Source: Lutacidiplasma sp049802875 (GTDB lineage: Archaea > Thermoplasmatota > Thermoplasmata > Lutacidiplasmatales > UBA184). Taken from it: a stretch of DNA of 32,311 nt. Position 1 is the stretch's first letter. Each line of letters starts with the position of its first letter. The stretch lies in assembly GCA_049802875.1 (NCBI GenBank), contig JBARNH010000010.1, positions 1-32,311 of the forward strand, written 5' to 3'. Shown here one piece after another: positions 7,669 through 16,315 of the stretch. A model generated the notes under the pieces. That model did no database searches. It was not told where the DNA came from and worked only from the letters and a program-made list of their open reading frames with translations. Made by a program: the position numbers and the translations under genes.

Positions 7669-7959
7669 CGCGCGAATCCCGTGCGTCTTAAGTGTGCCGC
7701 AAGATAGCGTGAGCGGCCGAACCGTGCTTCGTTCTCGACCCTTCGATCTTTCCCTTCCCCGGGGAGTCCGTCCCCGTGAGCCGTCCTCGGGGGTCGGGGG
7801 AACGGGCCGAAGAGGATCGCCGGTCGGCCGCGGACTCGGGCCTTCGGTCTGCACGTCCGGTGGCGTCCGCGGTGATGCCAGGGCCGCACCTTCCCTGGGC
7901 CCTGGCCCACGGAGCTCCGCTCGACGACTTCGTCCCCGATTGCCCTCCAGTCCGCCCCG
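7669..7959. other. Divergent intergenic region between the two GT4 genes
   Basis: Contains a symmetrical CTTAAG element (7687-7692) that could serve as a TATA-like box in either direction, and an 8-bp inverted repeat CCAGGGCC/GGCCCTGG (7878-7885 and 7898-7905, 12-base loop) about 55 bases ahead of the second GT4 gene. A plus-strand frame runs across the start of that gene (stop at 7975) but is Arg/Pro/Gly-rich and may be chance. Confidence 0.4.
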
Positions 7960-9213
7960 ATGGGGGAGAGCGTGACCGAGACGCTGCGGGTATGCCTGCT
8001 TGCACCGGAGTTTCTGCCGGTTCGTGGCGGGGTCGGCACCTATTCCGTCGCACTCGTTCGGGAACTTTCACGAATCGCGGATGTGACGGTACTGACCCTC
8101 ACTCGGAGCCAGGGAGCCGTGATCTATCGTCGCGCCGAGATGGAGGACGCGGTCGACCACCGGGCCCGGGTCTTCCCGATCGCGGAGGCGCGGGACACCT
8201 TCCTCTACAACGCCAAATTCCAGATCGAGCTACTTCGGCGGCTTCCCGCCCTCGCGCGAGCCGAGCGGTTCGACATCGTCCACTCCCAGCATGCCCACAT
8301 GCCGGACCTGCTGGCGGGCCCGATGACCTCGGGGGTGCCGATCGTGCGCACGATCCACAGCACGATCGCCGGTCAGCGGGAAGCGATCCGGATCCTCGAA
8401 TCTCTCGGACAAACGCCCGATGTGACGGAGCGCTGGCAGGTCGCCATCGAACCCGTGCTCCGAGCCGCCGAATGGTCGACCCTTCATCGGCCCGGGCTCC
8501 TGTTCCCCGTATGCGAGTACACCGGGAACCATCTCGTCGAACTCGGAATTCGGAGGGACCGGATCCGAGTCATCCACAACGGAATCGACACCGAGCGATT
8601 CCGGCCGGACCGCGCCGCACCCAGTGGACCGGGCGCGGAATCGGGCCGACCTCGCGTGCTCTTCGTGGGTCGATTCACGCTGGTGAAGGGGATCGGGACC
8701 CTGGTCGGGGCGATCCCTCGGATTGTCCGGGAGATCCCCTCGGTCCGATTCCAATTCACCGGAAGGGTACCGGCGCAGTTGGACACCTCGTTCTCGCTCT
8801 CGCCGGAACTTCGGAGCCATCTCGAGTTCCTCGGATATGTTCCGGACGAGAGTCTACCGGCCCTCTACGCCTCCGCGACCGTGGCAGTCGCCCCTTCCCT
8901 GTATGATTCGTTCCCGTTCTCGGTCCTCGAAGCGATGGCGTCGGGCACCCCGCTGGTCGCCTCCCGCGTGGGGGGGATCCCCGAGGCGCTGACGGGGGAG
9001 GACGACGGAATCCTGGTGGATCCGGGTAACTCCGACATGCTGGCGGATTCGCTCATCGCCTTGCTCGGAGATCCGGAGCGGCGCCGACGGATGGGCGCCC
9101 GAGCGCGAACTCGGGTGATGACCCACTTCACCTGGCCCGGGACAGCTCGCGCGACGAACGACGGTTACCGAGAAGCGCTCGCAACGGCCGCGGGGCCGCG
9201 CGGAACGCTATAG
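7960..9213 (+). CDS. GT4-family glycosyltransferase
   Basis: A 417-residue GT-B glycosyltransferase of family 4. The N-terminal half has LRVCLLAPEFLPVRGGVGTY (9-28), the acceptor-side loop. DIVHSQHAH (105-113) and VRTIHST follow. VIHNGIDTERF (204-214) links to the donor domain, which starts VLFVGRFTLVKG (233-244). The usual EX7E pair appears as D316-SFPFSVL-E324, with aspartate in place of the first glutamate. The sequence after it, ASGTPLVASRVGGIPE, is a typical nucleotide-sugar-binding loop. It likely adds a sugar to the surface glycan made by the neighbouring genes. The start ATG is 26 bases downstream of no clear TATA box, so the promoter is unresolved; GTG at 7972 is a possible alternative start. 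Confidence 0.9.
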   Translation: MGESVTETLRVCLLAPEFLPVRGGVGTYSVALVRELSRIADVTVLTLTRSQGAVIYRRAEMEDAVDHRARVFPIAEARDTFLYNAKFQIELLRRLPALARAERFDIVHSQHAHMPDLLAGPMTSGVPIVRTIHSTIAGQREAIRILESLGQTPDVTERWQVAIEPVLRAAEWSTLHRPGLLFPVCEYTGNHLVELGIRRDRIRVIHNGIDTERFRPDRAAPSGPGAESGRPRVLFVGRFTLVKGIGTLVGAIPRIVREIPSVRFQFTGRVPAQLDTSFSLSPELRSHLEFLGYVPDESLPALYASATVAVAPSLYDSFPFSVLEAMASGTPLVASRVGGIPEALTGEDDGILVDPGNSDMLADSLIALLGDPERRRRMGARARTRVMTHFTWPGTARATNDGYREALATAAGPRGTL

Positions 9214-9310
9214 AGCCCGTCGGCCGCGCCTTCCGGAGGTCGGCGCGGTTGCTTCCGCCCATCGGGGGCGCCGCCCGGAACGGGCGTCGCCTCTGCGCCC
9301 GCGCGGCGGT

Positions 9311-9318
9311 GTTTAAGT
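9311..9318 (+). promoter_or_regulatory. TATA box of the large membrane protein gene
   Basis: GTTTAAGT predicts transcription start near 9341 and a leader of about 16 bases before the ATG at 9357. Confidence 0.5.
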
Positions 9319-9356
9319 AGGGGGCGTACGTCGGGGGCCTGATTCACGGTTCGACG

Positions 9357-11324
9357 ATGCCGGCCGCTCCTTCCGCAACCGACCCCCAGGAAGCGACCAA
9401 CCCATCCCCCGCGATCGCGGAAAGCGGCGGGGTCACCGCCTCGGGACTTCCCTCCGCCGACGTCCAACTCGGCCTGGTGGCCGTCCTGGCGCTCGTGGCG
9501 AGTTTGGTCGGGATCCTGGGGGTGGGGTACTCGATCTACGCGTTCAAATTCCTGGGGCATCACACGATCTTCCTCCTCCCCTCCCGCGTCTTCTTCGTCT
9601 TCTCGCTCGGGCTCGCGGTCGTCCCATTCCTCCTCGTGCTCTTCGCCAACCGAATCCCGTACCTCCTGCTGCTGATCCCGACCGCGCTTGTTTTCCTACT
9701 GTATCCGCTCCTCAGCCCCTACGGGGTCATCTACGGGCAGGACGCGCTCTTCAACTTCCAGTTCGCCCAGTCCCTCCTGCTGCACTCGATCTGGGTTGCC
9801 GGCGCCAACACCTCGGGCGAGGCGGTGACGTACTCGTACTTCCCCGGTAGCGGCATTTTCAACGCGGAAGGATCGGTCTTCCTCGGCATTCCGCTGACCA
9901 GCTCGTTCCCTTGGACGTTGCCGGTCATGCGGCTCCTCGTCATGCCGCCGGTGCTCTACGCGGTCGGCAATCGCCTCTTGGGGCCCCGCGCCGCGGTGCT
10001 CGGGGTGTTCCTCTACATGGCCGTTCCCTCGATCACGTTCAACGACATCGTACAGCAGGAGTTCGCGGTCGTGTTCTTCGCGCTCACCCTGGCGATGATC
10101 ACGTTCCTCCTCTACGTCCCGGCCGAAGAGTCGACCCCGCTCCGGATCCTCGTGCTCGTCTTTTCGTCGTTCGTGATCCTGAGCCACCACGTTACCTCCT
10201 ACGTGCTGGGAGTGTGGCTCGCGGGTCTCGCAATCCTGCCGTTCCTGCTGTGGGGACGACCCGCGTTTGCGGCGCTCCGCTCGGCGGCGACCTCGCTGCG
10301 CTATACGGTACTGTTCCTGCTGTTCGTCTTTTTCGTCAGCGCCGCGGTCGTCCTGAGTCAACTCACGCTGTTAGAGAAGAACATTCTCCTGCTGCTGAGC
10401 AACGCACCCCTATCGGCGAAGGCGGCGGCGGCCGGCAACACCTATCCGGCCTACCAGCTGGTGTGGATCATCGTCGCGTTGCTGGTGATCGCGCTATTCG
10501 CGATCCTGACGTTCCGCGAGACGTTACGAGGAAAGACCCGGCCGTATCTCGCAACGTCGCTCCTCATCTCCATCCTGGTGCTCACCATCGCGTTCATCTT
10601 GTTCCCCACCGGCTATTCGTTCGTCGCGATCCGGACGACCGAATACGCCCTCATCTTCGCCGCGCCGGCGGCGGGTTGGTTCATGATCCGCGGTTTCGTC
10701 CCGGCGCTCGATCGACGTATCCGTCGCTCTTCGGCGGGGAGGTCGCGTGCTCGGTCGTCCGCGGGATGGGTCGCTCCCGCGATCGCGATCGTCATCGCGC
10801 TCTTCGTGTTCACGGGGGGCAACCTCGTTCCGGGACCGAGCCGAGACCAGTTCCAGCCGGTCGACCTTCTCACGGTCAACTCCCCCATGCACCTCACCGC
10901 GGCGGACTACCAGGACGGCGTCTGGGCCCGGGCGCACCTGACTCCGGGGGGCCGGCTCTGGGGCGACCTGTTCGTCTACGACGTCTATGCCGGTATCGGC
11001 GGCCTCAAGATGCAGTACGACGCGTACCGAGTCTTCAACGGGACGGCCCTCCAGACGTACTCAGCGTCCACCGGGTTCCAGACGAACACGGTGTACCTCT
11101 CCTACCTCTCGGTGGGGGACTACGTGGTGACGGAGGTCTACGCCACGCAGATCACCCCGACGTTCGTCGGTCCCGGCACGGACCAACCGGCGGCTCCGCT
11201 GACCGAGCAACAGGCGGCCAAATTCAACTATGCGCCCGACTTCTCGATCGTATTCGAGGACTCTACCTTCACGGTGTATGTGGTGACCAGCACGACGTAC
11301 GCGGTCCTGCACCAGGCTCGCTGA
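9357..11324 (+). CDS. Large polytopic membrane protein, possible GT-C-type glycosyltransferase
   Basis: A 655-residue integral membrane protein. After a hydrophilic N-terminus of about 35 residues there are roughly a dozen hydrophobic segments between residues 38 and 490, followed by an extracytoplasmic domain of about 160 residues rich in Tyr, Thr and Val. The first large loop has YGQDALFNFQFAQSLL (126-141; D129) and then a YFPGSGIF stretch, reminiscent of the loop aspartate and following motif in archaeal GT-C or DUF2206-like proteins, which use dolichyl-phosphate sugars outside the membrane. That resemblance is by eye only; it could be another transporter-like surface-glycan protein. It lies between a GT4 enzyme and the DUF1616 protein and flippase, which supports a glycan-assembly job. 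A TATA box with short leader supports the ATG at 9357. Confidence 0.7.
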   Translation: MPAAPSATDPQEATNPSPAIAESGGVTASGLPSADVQLGLVAVLALVASLVGILGVGYSIYAFKFLGHHTIFLLPSRVFFVFSLGLAVVPFLLVLFANRIPYLLLLIPTALVFLLYPLLSPYGVIYGQDALFNFQFAQSLLLHSIWVAGANTSGEAVTYSYFPGSGIFNAEGSVFLGIPLTSSFPWTLPVMRLLVMPPVLYAVGNRLLGPRAAVLGVFLYMAVPSITFNDIVQQEFAVVFFALTLAMITFLLYVPAEESTPLRILVLVFSSFVILSHHVTSYVLGVWLAGLAILPFLLWGRPAFAALRSAATSLRYTVLFLLFVFFVSAAVVLSQLTLLEKNILLLLSNAPLSAKAAAAGNTYPAYQLVWIIVALLVIALFAILTFRETLRGKTRPYLATSLLISILVLTIAFILFPTGYSFVAIRTTEYALIFAAPAAGWFMIRGFVPALDRRIRRSSAGRSRARSSAGWVAPAIAIVIALFVFTGGNLVPGPSRDQFQPVDLLTVNSPMHLTAADYQDGVWARAHLTPGGRLWGDLFVYDVYAGIGGLKMQYDAYRVFNGTALQTYSASTGFQTNTVYLSYLSVGDYVVTEVYATQITPTFVGPGTDQPAAPLTEQQAAKFNYAPDFSIVFEDSTFTVYVVTSTTYAVLHQAR

Positions 11325-11361
11325 CGAGTCCGCCCTTGGGTCGTTTCGGACTCTTCCGCTC

Positions 11362-11574
11362 TTAGAGCGTCTGGATCCGAAGGACCACGTACACGAAGAG
11401 GAGAAAGATCAGCCCGACCATCACGCCGTCATACACCTGCCAGCGGAACCCCGTCGAGGGCCAGCGGGGGGCGAGCTCCCGAGCGACGACCATTATCCCC
11501 GCCGCGCTGCCGATGAGGATGGGTTGGAGCATCAACCGGAACACCGACAGGGTGAGGACCGCGAGGGAGACCAT
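11362..11574 (-). CDS. Small membrane protein of 70 residues
   Basis: Two hydrophobic segments (about residues 4-30 and 49-67) separated by a short basic loop (ARELAPRWPSTGFRWQ) make a hairpin membrane protein. It follows the DUF1616/beta-propeller gene by six bases on the same strand. GGAG of its ribosome-binding site begins on the last base of that gene's stop codon and lies three bases ahead of the ATG, so it is almost certainly co-transcribed and probably translationally coupled. No family is recognised; an accessory subunit of the DUF1616 protein is one possibility. Confidence 0.6.
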   Translation of the reverse strand: MVSLAVLTLSVFRLMLQPILIGSAAGIMVVARELAPRWPSTGFRWQVYDGVMVGLIFLLFVYVVLRIQTL

Positions 11575-11580
11575 AAACTC

Positions 11581-13830
11581 CTAGGTGCCCAGGTTCACGG
11601 GAATCGTAGCCGTGGGATGCGAGGTACCTCCCGCGAACTGGAGAGAGAACGTTGCCATGTCCTCGCCTGGTGCGGAGTTCTCCAACGTCACGAACGAGGA
11701 GGACGGTGACTCCTGGCCGAGCGCGAGCGACAGGGAGCTCGAACTATCGACTATTATCGGCTGCGGACCGCTCGCGGGGGTCAGCTCCCGCGGGATCCTC
11801 GCGACCGCCGACGGCGAGAGGTAGTTCGCGACCAAGACCTGTCCAGTACGTTGACCGAATGCCGCTCCCGTTGGGAACGCGAGCACGGGGGTGTTCGTGA
11901 GGTCAGCGTTCGCGGCGTCTGCGATCCCGCCCACGTTGGTCGAGCCAAGGGTGACGGCATACAGGTGCGCGGGCCCCCTCACATCAACCATGAGAGCAGG
12001 GTCGCCACCGAGCAGGATCGTTGACACCGAGGGACTCGATACCAAGCCCACATGGATGAAGACCGAAGCTTCGGGGAGGGGGGCCCCCCCCGCGAATTGG
12101 AGGGCGAAGGCCACCGAATAGTTGCCCTCTTGGGCGAAATCGAACGTCATGTCCACAGTGGTCTGTTGCCCCTTGCCGAGCGCCAGCGGGAGGGAACTGG
12201 ACGCACCCGCGATGAGCGGCAGCGGAAGACTCCAGGGAATCTTCCCCAGAGGGATCGTCCCGACCACCGTATCGGTCATGGTGGAGATCGTGACCGCCGT
12301 GGACGAGACGTAGTTCGCGACGAAGACCTGTCCCGTCCGATTATCGAACGCCGCTCCCGTTGGGCCCGTGTCCACGGGGATGTTCGCGAGAACGGCGTTC
12401 GTGGCGTCCGATATCACGCTCACGGTGTTCGTGGCGTTGTTCGTCACGAAGATTTCCCCCGTCGTGCTGGCGTACGCCACCCCCGTGGGAGCCCCCCCGA
12501 CCGGGACCGAGGCCACCACGGTGTTCGTCAGGTCCGAGATGACGCTCACGGTGTCCGAGCCGGAGTTCGCGACGTACACGTCGCCGGTCCCCGAATCGTA
12601 GGCCACGCCCAGCGGGTTGCTGCCGACGGGAATCGTCGCCTCGATCGCATAGGTGGTGCCCGAGATCACACTCACGGTGTCCGAGCCAAAGTTGACGGCG
12701 TATACGTCCCCTGTCCCGCTGTCGTAGGCCAGGTAGGCCGGATTACCACCCAGAGGGATCGTCGACACCGGGGAATAAGGGGTCGAGGCCGAGTTCACGG
12801 TCACGTTGCCCGATCCGTAATTCGCGACAAAGACGTCGCCCGTTGCGTTGACGTATGCGATTCCCATCGGCGTGGTTTCGACCGCGAACGAAGCCAAGAC
12901 GGAGTTCGTCGCGTCCGAGATCACGCTCACCGTGCCCGCGGCCGAATTCGTGACGAAGATCTCCCCCACGCTCGCGTCATACGTCAACCCCGCCGCACCG
13001 GGGCCGACCGAGATCGTGGCCACCACCGCGAACGTCGTGTCGGAGATCACGCTTACCGTGCCCACCCCGTTGGCGACGAACAGTTCGGATGTCCCGCTGT
13101 CGTACACGACGCTCTCGGGGAGCGTCCCTGCCTCGCGACCCGCTTGCGTCGCGTTGACCCCGAGGCTAAAGGGCCCGGAGTTGGAGCCACCGTAAAGGGT
13201 CAGGACGACCGGCGCAACCTGACCGACGGTGAGGTTGCGAGGGAGGGACTGGGTCGTGCCGCCCGGCCCGTACACCGCGACCGACGCCGGCGCCGTGGCA
13301 TGGGGGAACGTTACGCCCAAGTAGATGACGCCCGCAAAGGCCAGGAGCGCAGCGACGAGGAGAGCGTAGACTGCGGTCCGATAGGCGGGCTGGATCCCGG
13401 GAAGGCGGAATTCGCGGCGAATCGCTCCGGACACCCCGGCTTCGCCGGGGCCGTCGCGCGCCAGTACCTTCACGACAAGCCCCAGCGAAATCGCGGCGGT
13501 GTCCGCGATCACGAGCCATGTCACGGCCAGTCCCGGCCCGACGAGGGCAAGGATGAGCCCCACGAGGACATTGAAGACCACGCTCAGTCCCACGGCGACC
13601 GCGAACTCGGCGGCGGGCGGCAAGAGGGGCCGGCGAACGAACAGGATGGCCCCCAGGGCGTACCCCGGCACAAAGACCAGCTCGACGAAACCGAGGGGGA
13701 TCCGCGCGGGAGAGCCGGGAGTCAGGAAGACTACACCGACGTAAAGGAGAGTCAGTAGGAACAGTGCGATGACCCCGCCTTCGCGGAAGAGCGTCGGACG
13801 GCCTTCCGGAGAGGGGGCGCTCACGGCCAC
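11581..13830 (-). CDS. DUF1616-type membrane protein fused to a YVTN beta-propeller
   Basis: A 749-residue protein. Residues 20-125 contain four membrane segments with the VELVFVPGYALGAILFVRRPL stretch (about 49-69) typical of DUF1616; a fifth spans about 152-175. The region after it (PASVAVYGPGGTTQSLPRNL) matches the usual DUF1616 extracellular start. Residues 238-530 then carry seven YVTN-type blades, each with an FVAN-like strand and a TVSVISD-like strand, giving a predicted seven-bladed propeller outside the cell. Two similar Ser/Leu-rich modules ending in LQFAGG follow (about 540-600 and 685-749). DUF1616 proteins are known from archaeal surface-glycan regions but have no firm function. 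The start is GTG at 13830 or, better spaced from the TATA box, GTG at 13824. Confidence 0.82.
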   Translation of the reverse strand: MAVSAPSPEGRPTLFREGGVIALFLLTLLYVGVVFLTPGSPARIPLGFVELVFVPGYALGAILFVRRPLLPPAAEFAVAVGLSVVFNVLVGLILALVGPGLAVTWLVIADTAAISLGLVVKVLARDGPGEAGVSGAIRREFRLPGIQPAYRTAVYALLVAALLAFAGVIYLGVTFPHATAPASVAVYGPGGTTQSLPRNLTVGQVAPVVLTLYGGSNSGPFSLGVNATQAGREAGTLPESVVYDSGTSELFVANGVGTVSVISDTTFAVVATISVGPGAAGLTYDASVGEIFVTNSAAGTVSVISDATNSVLASFAVETTPMGIAYVNATGDVFVANYGSGNVTVNSASTPYSPVSTIPLGGNPAYLAYDSGTGDVYAVNFGSDTVSVISGTTYAIEATIPVGSNPLGVAYDSGTGDVYVANSGSDTVSVISDLTNTVVASVPVGGAPTGVAYASTTGEIFVTNNATNTVSVISDATNAVLANIPVDTGPTGAAFDNRTGQVFVANYVSSTAVTISTMTDTVVGTIPLGKIPWSLPLPLIAGASSSLPLALGKGQQTTVDMTFDFAQEGNYSVAFALQFAGGAPLPEASVFIHVGLVSSPSVSTILLGGDPALMVDVRGPAHLYAVTLGSTNVGGIADAANADLTNTPVLAFPTGAAFGQRTGQVLVANYLSPSAVARIPRELTPASGPQPIIVDSSSSLSLALGQESPSSSFVTLENSAPGEDMATFSLQFAGGTSHPTATIPVNLGT

Positions 13831-13846
13831 TTCACCGTGAGCAGAA

Positions 13847-13854
13847 CATAAATG
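13847..13854 (-). promoter_or_regulatory. TATA box of the DUF1616/propeller gene
   Basis: CATTTATG on the minus strand starts 30 bases before the GTG at 13824, which favours that codon as a leaderless start. The box sits in a near-palindrome, AACATAAATGTT. Confidence 0.5.
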
Positions 13855-13860
13855 TTACCC

Positions 13861-14250
13861 GTCGAGTTGGCCGCCCGAGCGCGGCACCGGCGCGGAGCGC
13901 GAGTCCCGCGGGACGAACAGAACCCCGGCGGACCTAAGGTCGCGTCGGTCGCGGTCGTCTGGGATCGAATTCGGTCGCGTCTCGGCCCTCGGTAGCTCGA
14001 GGACTATAGGGGCTCGGAGCGGAGCATCTCACGTGCCGATCGGTAACGGAATCGACTCGCGGCCAGCTCTCGCGTACGGTTCGATTCGCCCCGGCTCAAT
14101 CGCGGTCGGATCCTGCGACATCGGCGGGCCGGTCTCGCGGGCTGGACCGCGGGTTGGGGAGCGGAGGCATCGGCGGAAAGGATGAGCTGGGTCCGCCCCG
14201 GTGACCCGGACGACTTTGTCGCGCCGCCGGACTGCCAGCGTGGAAGATAG
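13861..14250. other. Divergent intergenic region upstream of the flippase
   Basis: About 390 GC-rich bases with no convincing gene or recognised RNA. SRP RNA and RNase P RNA core motifs were looked for by eye and not found. Confidence 0.4.
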
Positions 14251-14251
14251 G

Positions 14252-14259
14252 TTATATAT
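14252..14259 (+). promoter_or_regulatory. TATA box of the flippase transcript
   Basis: TTATATAT is a strong archaeal TATA box. It predicts transcription start near 14282, leaving an unusually long leader of about 88 bases before the flippase start. Confidence 0.65.
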
Positions 14260-14301
14260 CGCGACCTTCCCCCGAATCGCGCCCACAAAACCGGAGGCCT
14301 C

Positions 14302-14367
14302 GTGCTGGAGTTTTCGCGCGCTTCGACCGAATCCTCCGCCCGGTTTCGACGGAGGGGGGGGTACTGA
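14302..14367 (+). CDS. Possible 21-residue leader peptide of the flippase gene
   Basis: A short frame begins at GTG 14302, preceded by GGAGG at 14293-14297 (four-base gap), and ends with TGA at 14365-14367, two bases before the flippase GTG. It encodes an arginine-rich peptide. It passes through a run of eight G (14354-14361); loss of register by one base there would join it to the flippase frame. It may be a coupling ORF, a frameshift or sequencing artefact, or chance. Confidence 0.3.
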   Translation: MLEFSRASTESSARFRRRGGY

Positions 14368-14369
14368 TC

Positions 14370-16016
14370 GTGGGGGGTCTCGAACCTGCGGCGATCATCC
14401 CGAGCGGCGAACTTGCGACCGAACCCGACATTTCACCGTCCAGCCCGGATCGAGTCGACCGCTCGCTCCGGGCAGTGGGCACCGGCTCGATGGTCTCCCT
14501 GATCGGGTCGATCTCCCAGCTGTTCCTAACGTTCATTGCCTACGTCATCGCGGTCCGCGTCCTCTCGATCGCGGAGTGGGGGGAGTACACTCTCGGCGTT
14601 TCGGTCACGGGTCTCCTCTCCCTCGTCGGCCTGCTGGGACTCGGCCAGGCGATGGCCCGTTCGCTCGCCTTCGAGACGGATCCCGCCGAACGCCGGGCGA
14701 TCGTTCAGTGGGGACTCGGCGTTTCCGCGATCGCGGCCGTTGCACTGTCGGCCACGGTGTACTTCTCCGCCGTTCCGCTCTCTCAAGCGTTCCACAACGC
14801 CGCGCTCGTTCCCGTGTTCGAACTGATGTCGGTCACCGTCGGCTTTGCCATCATCTCCTCCACGATCGCGGGGGTGTTTCAGGGGTTCAAGGACGTTGCT
14901 CCGAACGCGCTCATCGCCAACGCGGCGAACGCGGGACTCTTCGCTCTCTTCATCGTCGTCCTGATCCACTTCCGGGCCGGAGTGCTCGGAGTCGTCCTCG
15001 CGTATGTCGCGGCGGCCGCGGTCGCATTGGTCCTCATCGTCGTCTACACGATGCGCCGCCTCCCCCGGTATCTGCGGTCGGACGTTCCGGCCAATCGACG
15101 TCCCCGCAAGACCCTCTGGCAGTACACGATCGCCTTCTGGGGTTCTCAGAACCTGATGTACATCACCGCGTACGCCGACACGCTCATCCTCGGCGTCTTC
15201 TGGCCCTCCACCCAGGTCGGATACTACTCCGCGGCGATGACCCTCGCCCGGATCCTGTTGTTCGGGACGATGGCCCTCGCGTTCATTTTTCTCCCCGTCA
15301 CCGCGAGCCTTCTCCGCGATGGGGAGTCGAATGCGATCCGTACGACGTACGTCACGTCGACCCGATGGGTGTTGGTCGTGACAGTGCCGTTCTTCCTCCT
15401 CTTTGCGTTCGCGCCGCAGACTTCCATGGAATTCGTCTGGGGGCACCGGTACGTGCCCGGGGCAGCCGCCCTGCAGATCCTGGTGATCACTTCGTTCCTT
15501 TCGTCGATGGTCGGTCCTGTCCAGTCGTGCCTCGCGGGTCTCGGAAAGGCGAAGGTGTTGGTTTGGACCGCGATGATCTCGGCGATCGCGAACATCGCGC
15601 TCAGCCTACTGCTCATCCCGACCTTCGGGGTGATCGGCGCGGCGATCGCCTGGGGGGTCGCCCGGGCGATGCTCCCCCTGCTGGGCCTGGGCGTGCTCTG
15701 GGAGGGGTACCGCATCTCGCCGTTCCGACGGGTGCTGCTCGTGCCCCTCGGGCTCACTCTCGTCATCGGCGCCCCTGTGGTCGTGCTCGCCACTCATTTC
15801 GTGGCCTCCACCTGGATCGTCGTCCCGCTGTTCTTCTTCGGGGCCGCCCTCTACGTTGGGTCGATCTTGGTGACGCGGGCCCTGACTCGGGACGATCTCG
15901 TACTGTTGGGCAGCGTAGAACGGATGATCGGACGACCCCTTCCCGAGCTGCGTCAGTTCCTCAGTCGCTTCATTCGCGACACACCGCCTACGCCGCTCGG
16001 GTCGGTGGTCCGGTAA
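14370..16016 (+). CDS. Polysaccharide flippase (Wzx/MOP superfamily)
   Basis: A 548-residue membrane protein with 12-14 predicted helices, starting at about residue 38 after a hydrophilic leader. The pattern GTGSMVSLIGSISQLFLTFI, then AIRVL-like VRVLSIAEWGEYTL, matches the start of the Wzx/RfbX-type polysaccharide exporters of the MOP superfamily. Later signatures are YADTLILGVFWPSTQVGYYS and a C-terminal pair of helices. Such proteins flip lipid-linked oligosaccharides across the membrane, here presumably the product of the neighbouring glycosyltransferases. Start is GTG at 14370; an internal ATG at 14490 (residue 41) would remove only the hydrophilic N-terminus. The TATA box is far upstream, leaving a leader that contains a short frame and a G tract. 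The C-terminal tail of about 40 residues is cytoplasmic. Confidence 0.9.
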   Translation: MGGLEPAAIIPSGELATEPDISPSSPDRVDRSLRAVGTGSMVSLIGSISQLFLTFIAYVIAVRVLSIAEWGEYTLGVSVTGLLSLVGLLGLGQAMARSLAFETDPAERRAIVQWGLGVSAIAAVALSATVYFSAVPLSQAFHNAALVPVFELMSVTVGFAIISSTIAGVFQGFKDVAPNALIANAANAGLFALFIVVLIHFRAGVLGVVLAYVAAAAVALVLIVVYTMRRLPRYLRSDVPANRRPRKTLWQYTIAFWGSQNLMYITAYADTLILGVFWPSTQVGYYSAAMTLARILLFGTMALAFIFLPVTASLLRDGESNAIRTTYVTSTRWVLVVTVPFFLLFAFAPQTSMEFVWGHRYVPGAAALQILVITSFLSSMVGPVQSCLAGLGKAKVLVWTAMISAIANIALSLLLIPTFGVIGAAIAWGVARAMLPLLGLGVLWEGYRISPFRRVLLVPLGLTLVIGAPVVVLATHFVASTWIVVPLFFFGAALYVGSILVTRALTRDDLVLLGSVERMIGRPLPELRQFLSRFIRDTPPTPLGSVVR

Positions 16017-16286
16017 TCGGAATCCGACCGCCCCCACTGGGCTTCGACTCGTCTACTGGTCGCCCGAGTGCTTCGCCCGCCGTCGGGACCCGTTCCCCGA
16101 CCCGCCCCCGCTGCCCGAGGGGGCAAGTCGCCAAGATCCGCGCTCAGCACTCTCCCCTCGAAGGATGAATAGGGTGAGCCGTCGAGGCTGCAACACCCGT
16201 TCGCAGCGGTCGTCAAATCACCCTTCTGAGCGCTATTTCCGGTGTCGTATACCCGGAGGGAGGTCCGGCCAGGGGTACACCGAACT
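16017..16286. other. Intergenic stretch after the flippase
   Basis: About 270 bases without a convincing gene, RNA or repeat. Confidence 0.4.
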
Positions 16287-16294
16287 CTTTATGC
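16287..16294 (+). promoter_or_regulatory. TATA box of the 205-residue membrane protein gene
   Basis: CTTTATGC begins 29 bases before the ATG at 16316, implying a leaderless message. Confidence 0.6.
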
Positions 16295-16315
16295 CATGAG
16301 GGCTCGGAGGCGTCG

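Noticed and set aside
9911..11365. Plus-strand 484-codon frame inside the large membrane protein gene
   Set aside because: Low-complexity shadow frame; the overlapping frame encodes a coherent polytopic protein.
12270..13120. Regular DNA repeats that might suggest a CRISPR or tandem-repeat array
   Set aside because: They encode the propeller blades, stay in frame and vary mostly at third positions and between blades.
12052..13758. Long plus-strand frame (568 codons) opposite the DUF1616/propeller gene
   Set aside because: It is rich in Arg, Asp, His and Gly, mirrors the repeated propeller DNA on the other strand and shows no domain. It is a shadow of the real gene.
14201..16168. Plus-strand 655-codon frame over the flippase
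   Set aside because: Arg/Gly/His/Pro-rich with no motif; the flippase frame has clear membrane helices and family signatures.
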